Shown one piece after another: positions 6,643 to 12,087 of a stretch of 12,087 bases of DNA. Below the pieces are notes generated by a model. The model ran no database searches, was not told the DNA's origin, and worked only from the letters and a program-made list of their open reading frames with translations. Where the stretch lies: positions 1 to 12,087 of the forward strand of contig JALLAP010000538.1 of NCBI GenBank assembly GCA_036939355.1. The letters run 5' to 3'. Origin of the DNA: Thalassiosira profunda (lineage: Eukaryota > Bacillariophyta > Thalassiosirophyceae > Thalassiosirales > Thalassiosiraceae). Made by a program: the position numbers and the translations under genes. Position 1 is the stretch's first letter. Every line of letters begins with the position of its first letter.

Positions 6643-7938
6643 ATGGATCTGTTGAACGGGTACAGCAACGAGGACAGCGACTCCAGCGATGACGACATTC
6701 CGCTCGGGCAATTGATATCAAAGGCATCGAAATCGAGCCCACCAACGAACAGAAAGGGCTTCGGCAAAGGCCGTGCCACAATCACGTATGAAAATGAAGG
6801 GGTGTACGAAGGCGATGTGATCGACGGGAAGGTGGGCGGCAAATGCAAATTCACGTACTCAAATGGCAGCGTGTACGAGGGCGATTGGGGGGATGACGAG
6901 CCAAACGGTCGGGGCAAGATGAAGTGTGCCGACGGAGATGCTAACGGTCTAGGAGTGTATGAAGGAGAATGGAAACATGGCATGAGGCACGGCCAAGGCA
7001 AGCGCACGTGCGCGAGTGGCAGCGTGTACGAGGGAGAGTGGATGACGGACAAGATGCACGGCAAAGGCAAGATGAAGTTCAAAGGTGGCTCCGTTTACGA
7101 AGGGGAGTGGAAGGGCAACCGGAGGAACGGCAAAGGCAAGGGCACATATCCAAATGGAGACATGTTCAACGGAGATTGGGTCGATGATGAGCCGCACGGA
7201 GAGGGTACAATGAAATGGGCCAATGGAGACGAGGAGTACGTTGGAGAATGGGAAAAAGGCGAAATGCATGGGAAGGGAAAGTTCACGCATTCAAATGGTG
7301 ATGTGTACGAGGGCGAATATGCCAACGATGAAGCGAAAGGGCAGGGCAAGATGAAGTATTCGAATGGCGATTTGTACGAAGGAGAATGGGCAGGTGATGA
7401 ACCGAATGGCAGGGGAAGGCTCATGGGCGCCGATAGAGCCAGATACACCGGGGAGTGGAAGGATGGCGAAAGGCACGGTGCTGGTACATTTAAGGACGCA
7501 GATGGCACTGAGTACAAGCAAGAGTACTGCAACGGCGAACTCCTCTTGTCGAGCAAACGAGTTGCCATCCTGATCCACGGCCCGCCATCTCAGCTCCAAC
7601 GCACCAACGAAACCGTGGGCGTGGTCGTGTTGAACGATGAGGAGATGAGATGTGGTATCTGTGGCGAGGATTACTCGTTCAAAACAGATTCTGCTGATGA
7701 GGATGCCAAAAAACGTTTGCCCGTGATCAGCTCGTGCGATCACACGTGCTGCCACGGATGCATCTTGAAGTGGCAGGTTTCACGGGCTGAAACAAACAAT
7801 GGCCGGGTGGCCAAGAGGGTGCCATGCATGCTGTGCAAGAAGAGCTCCGCCATTTGTCCGAGCGAGCCGAAATACAACCGGATGTTGATCGATTTCCTCG
7901 GCCGTTGTTTTCCCGTGAAAGAGCAGGAGTCGGAGTGA
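6643..7938 (+). CDS. MORN-repeat protein with C-terminal C3HC4 RING finger, putative E3 ubiquitin ligase
   Basis: This 431-residue protein starts at ATG 6643 (GCAATGG) and ends at TGA. Residues 1-22 are acidic and Ser-rich (MDLLNGYSNEDSDSSDDD). About ten to eleven MORN repeats follow, of the form (V/L)-Y-E-G-(E/D)-W...H/N-G-x-G, starting near 53, 76, 104, 127, 150, 173, 197, 220, 243, 266 and a weak one at 289. MORN repeats usually bind membrane lipids or scaffold proteins. A complete C3HC4 RING spans 337-398: C337, C340, C365, H367, C370, C373, C395 and C398. The tail SEPKYNRMLIDFLGR is typical of RING proteins I recall from diatoms. It probably brings ubiquitin ligase activity to a membrane or cytoskeletal site. 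The frame is open upstream to ATG 6427, which would add 72 residues of unlike composition, so I prefer 6643. Confidence 0.88.
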   Translation: MDLLNGYSNEDSDSSDDDIPLGQLISKASKSSPPTNRKGFGKGRATITYENEGVYEGDVIDGKVGGKCKFTYSNGSVYEGDWGDDEPNGRGKMKCADGDANGLGVYEGEWKHGMRHGQGKRTCASGSVYEGEWMTDKMHGKGKMKFKGGSVYEGEWKGNRRNGKGKGTYPNGDMFNGDWVDDEPHGEGTMKWANGDEEYVGEWEKGEMHGKGKFTHSNGDVYEGEYANDEAKGQGKMKYSNGDLYEGEWAGDEPNGRGRLMGADRARYTGEWKDGERHGAGTFKDADGTEYKQEYCNGELLLSSKRVAILIHGPPSQLQRTNETVGVVVLNDEEMRCGICGEDYSFKTDSADEDAKKRLPVISSCDHTCCHGCILKWQVSRAETNNGRVAKRVPCMLCKKSSAICPSEPKYNRMLIDFLGRCFPVKEQESE

Positions 7939-8094
7939 GATGGATTTTGTTGTCGTGTTCGGTAGGTCCAATAATTTGCAGATAGCTGTTTGTTCCGTCC
8001 CTTTTTCAATCGAAATGATGGCCAGCGGTCCCCTCGCCCCGCTCCAGCTCTCCCTCCGGTCCGGCCCACACACCTCCCCCCATAAATTTGTAGT

Positions 8095-8233
8095 TTGCAT
8101 ATTAATAAATTGCATATTTATAAATTTTTGTGCATATTAATAAAAATTCTTGCATATTAATTAACAAATTTACAAATACGCCAGGCACTAAAAAATGATT
8201 TTGTAAATTGCATATTTATAAATTGCATATTTC
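8095..8233. repeat. AT-rich island with six GCATAT motifs
   Basis: This AT-rich block lies inside GC-rich DNA. GCATAT begins at 8097, 8112, 8132, 8152, 8210 and 8225, giving spacings of 15, 20, 20, 58 and 15 bases. The 15-base unit GCATATTTATAAATT is exact at 8112-8126 and 8210-8224, and near-exact at 8097-8111. The 20-base spacing is carried by GCATATTAAT copies. It could be a decayed minisatellite, the remnant of an AT-rich element, or a matrix-attachment or origin-like region. Confidence 0.6.
8167..8209. repeat. 10-bp inverted repeat inside the AT-rich island
   Basis: AATTTACAAA at 8167-8176 is the exact reverse complement of TTTGTAAATT at 8200-8209, with 23 bases between the arms. It could form a weak AT-rich hairpin or cruciform. 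In such AT-rich sequence a 10-base match has a fair chance of being accidental. Confidence 0.4.
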
Positions 8234-8253
8234 AGATTATTCTTTGTCCAGAA

Positions 8254-8296
8254 TAACCCTAAGGGTGTCTCATTTGCGTCCCCAATCTTAGGGTTA
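8254..8296. repeat. Telomere-like inverted repeat (TAACCCTAAG ... CTTAGGGTTA)
   Basis: TAACCCTAAG at 8254-8263 and CTTAGGGTTA at 8287-8296 are exact reverse complements with a 23-base spacer. Each arm holds a CCCTAA/TTAGGG telomere-type unit. The arms frame the likely left end of the transposon: GGGTGTCTCATTTGCGTCCC starts at 8263. The arms could be part of a terminal inverted repeat, a sub-terminal hairpin, or a telobox-like promoter element. Confidence 0.5.
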
Positions 8297-8338
8297 ACGA
8301 CTATTAGTTGGCCGTTTCCGAGCCACCTCCCAAATTTC

Positions 8339-9397
8339 ATGCCACCCAATGCCAATGACGTCGAATCGAATTCTCCACACTGCTACGCGATTTATCATGC
8401 ATCACGCACGCCAGCCCAGTTCACCTCTAGCTTTGGCCTACCATTGCCCAGCATTGGGCCAGGTTTTGCGCTGCAATTTGCCATAAATCGCATTTTTCGG
8501 TTGGTGCATGCACCTCATCATCGACTCCCCATGGCATCCGGCCTCCCTCGATGGGCCGGTGGCGGCCCCTCTCCACACGATGATACCCCCTTAGAGGAAC
8601 TTATCGCTGACAGCTGGCGTGTACGCTTCGGCTGCGATCCTCCCGCCGGCCAGCCTCGAAATGGCAATGAACCGCCGGTGCACCGCCCAGGTCTTCGCGA
8701 GCCTGCTGAGCCTCCCGCCGCCCATGCCCCGGGCTTCGACTTCTCCCAGACCTTCGTCGACCGCGTCTTCATGGTCATTGCCGTTGAAGAGTACGCGGAC
8801 AAATGTGGCTTCATTGCGCGCGACGATCCCAAGGATTATTTCAAATCGCACAACTGGCCATTCGACCATGTTCCCTTTCGCAAGGGACTGCCCCGCCGCG
8901 GCAACTTCCTCTGCTCCCCCAAGTCGAAGTTCAGGAAGAAGAAATCCGACTGCCCCTTCAAGCTGGCCTATTTGTGGAACAAGGACAAGGAGGTGTACGA
9001 GTTCAACCCAAGGCTCACCTGCCTGAACCATGGCCACAACCTCGGTGCACGCGCGTTCACCTTCGACGGCCGGACACGCGTTGACCTCGAGGGGCAGCTC
9101 ACGGCCGAGGAGACGAGGTACATCAAGGTGCAGACGTTGAGCCGCGTGCACGTCCCTCAGACCATCATCAACATGGAAGAAACTTTCCCCGGCCGCTCCT
9201 TCGACCCCATTCTCATCACACGCGTCCGGAACAAGATCCTCGACGAGAAGTACGGCCCCGACCGCCACGGGCTCCCGGACCTCATCTCCAAGGGGGAGGA
9301 GCTGAAGCGGCAGGGTGGACGGTTTTGCGTCAGACCCTCCCCGGAGGATTTCGGCATCCATGCCATTCACCTCCAAAGCCTGCTCATGGGACTGTAA
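8339..9397 (+). pseudogene. MULE transposase, N-terminal part: FAR1 (WRKY-GCM1 fold) DNA-binding domain
   Basis: The frame is open from ATG 8339 to TAA 9395-9397, 352 codons. ATG 8531 (codon 65, CCCATGGC) is the likelier start because residues before it look like translated leader. Codons 140-235 form the FAR1 domain: F-V-D-R-V-F-M-V-I-A-V-E-E-Y-A-x-x-x-G-F, then C192, a Lys-rich stretch, D-C205-P-F-K-L, and H231-G-H233-N-L. The two Cys and two His are the zinc ligands of the WRKY-GCM1 superfamily, used to bind the element's ends. Codons 255-350 (L-T-A-E-E-T-R-Y-I to HAIHLQSLLMGL) are the region that normally leads straight into the catalytic domain. The stop is in the same frame as the next segment, only two codons before GTG 9404, so this is one gene cut by a nonsense codon. 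Confidence 0.82.
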
Positions 9398-11134
9398 GGA
9401 GACGTGTACGGGCGCGACGGGTTCAGGATGGCCGACGGCACCCACCACATGACCCAGGAGGACTTCATCTTTGTCATGTGGGTGGTCGTCGACTGCCTCT
9501 TCCGGTCCCGCTTCGTGGGGTGCACCATCTGTCGCACCGAGAACGCCGATTCGATCATCGAGGGAGGGGAGCTCTTCTTCCCCACGGAAGCCCAATCAGG
9601 GCAGGATTCCACCTTTGTGGGAGCCGTCCCCGGCCTCCCCCCATGCCCCTTCGTCGACACCAAGGTGGACTCCTCCTCCCCGAGCGACGATGTTCCCCCG
9701 GGCCAGCTCGATGCCCATGGTGACATGCCGGAGCCCGCGCTCGCAGCCTTTGGTGGAGGGCCTCTGGGCGCTCAGGAGTTGATCCAGGTGCGTCGCCAAC
9801 AGGACCGCGATGCTGAGGCGGGCCTGGCTGGGCCTCCTGTGCCCCCTTCCCCTGGATTCGCTGGCGTCGATGCCCTCGAGGATGCTGACCCATCATTCGA
9901 CGTGGTGATGGGTGCTGCACCGGCTGCGCTGGCCGTCGACGTGGCCGGCCCGGGCCGCGATGGAGGCCCTCGCGACGATGATGGCGTGCGCGGCGCGGCA
10001 GGGGCTGTAGAGAAGGAATTTTTCGGGGGTGCTGGCGGCGCGGAGGGGCCAGGCCGCCTGGTCACCCCAGAGGGTGAAGGGGAGGCGCAGTTTGTGTTTG
10101 GCAAAAATTGCGCGCAAAAAAGTGACGCGACAGAGCTGACCAGTCTGCAGCAGGTGGAGAGGGATGTGCTGAGAGACAAGTTCGACGCAGAGATGGGGGG
10201 CCTACCGGAGGACCTACGAGCTTTATCCGAGGACTCCCTCCTCCTACTGTTGCAATGCTATGAGGCCAACGGGCCCAAGGCCATCTCCGACTTGAAGCAG
10301 CTGCGAACCGACCACCCCTTCACCCCGGCCGACAAGCTCGTATCCCAGCTCCGGGAGGGTGCCACCGCCCAGACGAGCCCCAACAACTCGGCCCACGGCC
10401 GGTTCCACGTCCCGGAGGGTCCCAAGGATGCGCTCATGACCGATGCCAACCCGGCCTTTGGGTTGGTTGCCGCCCACTTCGGTTGGCAGCGCTTGCTCGA
10501 CCGCACCCATTTCGCCGAGGGGATTGCCAAGAGCTGGGGCGGCCTTCCCGACACCGCCAAGTACCGCGACGACGTGTACGCCATCCTCAACGAGTCCAAC
10601 CCGTGCACGTTTTACGACCGGCTCGAGGCCGCCCAGAAGGAGTACACCACCGCCAAGGCCCGCGAGTTCCTCAAGAAAATCGAGGATGATGCCTCGAGGG
10701 TGTGCTACGCGCTCACCTCCAAGTACTTCACCGCCGGCCACGTCTCCGACCAGCGCTGCGAGGGAGGCATGGGTGCTCTCAAGGGCGGAGGGAAGCTCAA
10801 GGAGTTCCTCAGGGGCGCCAGCATGAGGGAGTCCGTGGACCGGGTGATGCAAGTCAACCGGACCGTGGACCTCGAGGCCATCGAGGAGCTGAACCGCTGC
10901 CGCGAGGGGAACCACAAGCTCGGCGAGCGGTACCGGGCCGAGATGGCCAACGTCGTCCAGCAGTCCGTCAAGTTCTCCCACGTGGTCCCGGCCGACGGGC
11001 TCGATGAGGACGTCGTCGAGGTGAAGGAGAATGCCGAATCCGTCAAGTCGTGCCGCGTCCACCTCAAGAAGTTCATCGAGTGGAGGGGCACCGTCTACCG
11101 AATCGTCCAGGGGAGCTGCTGCTACAGCACTTGA
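9398..11134 (+). pseudogene. MULE transposase, catalytic (DDE) domain with a large internal insertion
   Basis: This segment continues the same frame after TAA 9395-9397 and ends at TGA 11132-11134. The first acidic residue is in M-A-D-G-T-H-H (Asp codon 9434-9436), followed by VMWVVVDCLFRSRFVG and T-E-N-A-D-S-I-I-E-G, the usual first core block. The second is in L-M-T-D-A-N-P-A-F (10442-10444), followed by W-Q-R-L-L-D-R-T-H-F. The His of the C-x2-H motif is kept, but the Cys seems replaced by Asp. The Glu is in F-T-A-G-H-V-S-D-Q-R-C-E-G-G (10760-10762), 106 residues after the second Asp, which fits the superfamily. First to second Asp is 336 residues because of about 285 extra residues (about 9577-10430): a Pro/Gly/Ala/Asp-rich part, then a helical part. 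It was presumably a cut-and-paste transposase acting in the nucleus. The frame is lost just inside the SWIM finger. Confidence 0.82.
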
Positions 11135-11352
11135 CGAGGGGCATGTGTGCCCACGCAGTTGCCGCCTGCCAGCGCCGGGGCATCGACATCTTCGACGTCG
11201 CCAACCACCACCCGTATTGGTGGATTGGCTATCATCCGCTGTATCCCGTGGCCCTGCACATCAACGGGCGCGTCGATTACGAAGATTGGCCGGTCTTCGA
11301 CACCGTCTCCAAAACATGCACTCCCCTGCATCGATTGTCGCGCGAGGCATGA
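11128..11352 (+). pseudogene. MULE transposase, SWIM zinc-finger segment in a shifted frame
   Basis: After the catalytic frame reads G-S-C-C-Y-S-T and hits TGA 11132-11134, the frame one base earlier continues sensibly as LTRGMCAHAVAACQRRGIDI and then W-W-I-G-Y-H-P-L-Y-P-V-A-L, typical of the end of a SWIM finger (C-x-H-A-V) and the tail after it. A single-base deletion near 11128 explains the change. With the frames joined, the spacing C-x9-C-x-H is kept, but the first Cys of the C-x-C pair appears as Gly. This frame ends at TGA 11350-11352, and the sense drifts from about 11313 on, where the next frame takes over (VFDTVSK, then MHSPASIVARG). Confidence 0.7.
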
Positions 11353-12087
11353 CGGCAGCGGGCACCGGCCCGAGCCCGGGGGGAGCCAATTCTGTCGAGC
11401 TCGACTACGCCACCGTGGTCAGCCAGTTCAACTCCGAAGTGCTCGACGGCCTCCCGGACATGCGTCAACTCAGCCAGGCGGCGCGGGTCACGCAGATGAA
11501 CCGGTGCTTCCAGACCGTGGTGAAGGCCGCCCAGAACAGCGGGCGGGCGTGCAAGGTGGTGTGTGCCCAGCTCATTGAGCTGGAAAACCGCGTCAAGGCC
11601 ATCAAGTCGCAGAAACCGGCACCGTGCGTCCGGATGTCGGCCCTCGATCACGCGAGGGGACGGATGGCTCGCAGCCACCTCGAGAACAAGTCCCCGCTCA
11701 AGAAGAAGAGGAAGTCCCCGTTCAAACTCCCCACCTCCACCAAGCTGAAGAAGCCCCGGGGGTGCACCGTCTGCCGTGACCTGATGGGGCTCGACGCCTC
11801 GATCTACACCAGCCACCGGGCCGGGTCGTCGAAATGCCCCAACAACGGGATCCAGCAAGGGCGCGGTACGGGACCGGCCCCGGGAGTCGCACAGCCCAGC
11901 TCCGCCACGGCCGCTAGGGGCAAGGAGGCAGGCCGAGGGACATTGGGCAGCAATTCGGTATGCCGCCAGCGACGCTTCTACCGCCACAACCGCGCCTCCC
12001 CGCGCCAACACAACCGCAGGACATTCCATTCGGATGCGCCTGCAAAGGATTGGGGCGAAAGAACGGTCAGCAGGGTCGAATTGGGCG
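11316..12087 (+). pseudogene. MULE transposase, C-terminal part with basic patch and zinc knuckle (open to the window edge)
   Basis: The third plus frame is open from ATG 11316 (or 11349) to the last base with no stop, so it is partial. It reads MHSPASIVARGMTAAG, then LDYATVVSQFNSEVLDGLPD and a helical region, a Lys/Arg-rich stretch (K-K-K-R-K, about 11700-11714) that could be a nuclear localisation signal, and a zinc-knuckle-like C-T-V-C...H...C (GCTVCRDLMGL to SSKCPNN, about 11761-11845). A C-x2-C...H...C at this place is common in MULE transposases. It continues the SWIM segment after another one-base loss between about 11310 and 11350. From about 11850 the sequence becomes Arg/Gly-rich and a neighbouring frame looks equally sensible, so another break or the true end of the gene may lie there. 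Confidence 0.6.

Larger units (their letters stand above)
7939..8262. other. Intergenic region between the MORN-RING gene and the transposon
   Basis: No gene is visible here. The first part (7939-8085) is ordinary GC-rich 3' flank and should hold the polyadenylation region of the MORN-RING gene. The second part changes abruptly to AT-rich sequence with repeated motifs, described separately. Confidence 0.5.
8263..12087 (+). mobile_element. Mutator-like (MULE) DNA transposon relic, right end outside the window
   Basis: This region carries, in order, a FAR1-type DNA-binding domain, the three acidic positions of a MULE DDE transposase, a SWIM-type zinc finger and a C-terminal zinc knuckle, the standard architecture of Mutator-superfamily transposases. 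The coding path changes frame: frame of 8339 (with one TAA at 9395-9397) to 11127 or so, then the frame of 11128 to about 11315, then the frame of 11316 to the window end. These breaks imply a decayed, non-autonomous copy. The left end is provisionally set at 8263, where a GGG-initiated segment follows the telomere-like arm. No matching right terminal repeat is inside the window, so the boundary is a hypothesis. Confidence 0.8.

Noticed and set aside
820..9397. Possible reassignment of TAA to a sense codon
   Set aside because: TAA interrupts at 887 and 9395, while the six intact-looking frames end in TGA or TAG. But those frames contain no internal TAA, as a reassigned codon would predict, so simple decay is the better explanation.
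8591..9595. Minus-strand frame of 334 codons opposite the transposase
   Set aside because: The plus strand carries the FAR1 and DDE motifs; this is their antisense shadow. The same applies to the minus frames at 10244-11062 and 11277-12029.
1..12087. tRNA, rRNA, CRISPR arrays or bacterial operon signals
   Set aside because: I looked for tRNA T-loop motifs, regular direct repeats with spacers and ribosome-binding sites, and found none that stand out.

Overview
This is nuclear DNA of a eukaryote, most likely a stramenopile alga (ochrophyte: diatom, bolidophyte, pelagophyte or similar). The genes are single, mostly intronless, GC-rich reading frames with good Kozak-type starts. They alternate between strands and have no ribosome-binding sites. 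Three products point to this group from my memory of it: a MORN-repeat protein fused to a C3HC4 RING finger, a small conserved W-Y-(T/S) protein of the kind abundant in diatoms, and a FAR1/MULE transposase. I could not search a database, so the lineage is an inference.

Layout from left to right. The window opens with the 5' end of a minus-strand gene (1-268) encoding a signal-anchored, sulfotransferase-like protein that runs off the left edge. A G-run tract separates it from 502-1384, which looks like one interrupted plus-strand gene: a charged N-terminal part and a 23-cysteine C-terminal part, split by a frame change and a TAA. A roughly 650-base stretch follows with no convincing gene. Next come a small conserved plus-strand gene (2032-2448) and, convergent with it, a secreted protein with a probable GPI anchor (3546-2557, minus). 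Divergent from that is a four-helix membrane protein (3744-4361, plus). It faces an FHA-domain nuclear-type protein (6290-4566, minus), which is in turn divergent from the MORN-RING gene (6643-7938, plus).

From about 8090 onward the sequence is accessory. An AT-rich island with repeated GCATAT motifs (8095-8233) and a telomere-like inverted repeat (8254-8296) precede a Mutator-like (MULE) transposon that continues past the right edge. Its transposase is recognisable from the FAR1 DNA-binding domain through the D, D and E positions, a SWIM zinc finger and a C-terminal zinc knuckle. It is broken by one in-frame TAA (9395-9397) and two frame changes (about 11128 and about 11315-11350), so this copy is probably not autonomous. 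Its catalytic domain also has about 336 residues between the first and second acidic positions, far more than is usual.

The host genes are not an operon, and I see no common pathway: their products would act in the Golgi lumen, at the cell surface, in membranes, in the nucleus and in ubiquitin signalling. I do not find a clearly new multi-gene system. The observations most worth following are the overlooked sulfotransferase-like gene, the interrupted Cys-rich gene, and the decayed MULE with its internal expansion and a candidate terminal repeat.
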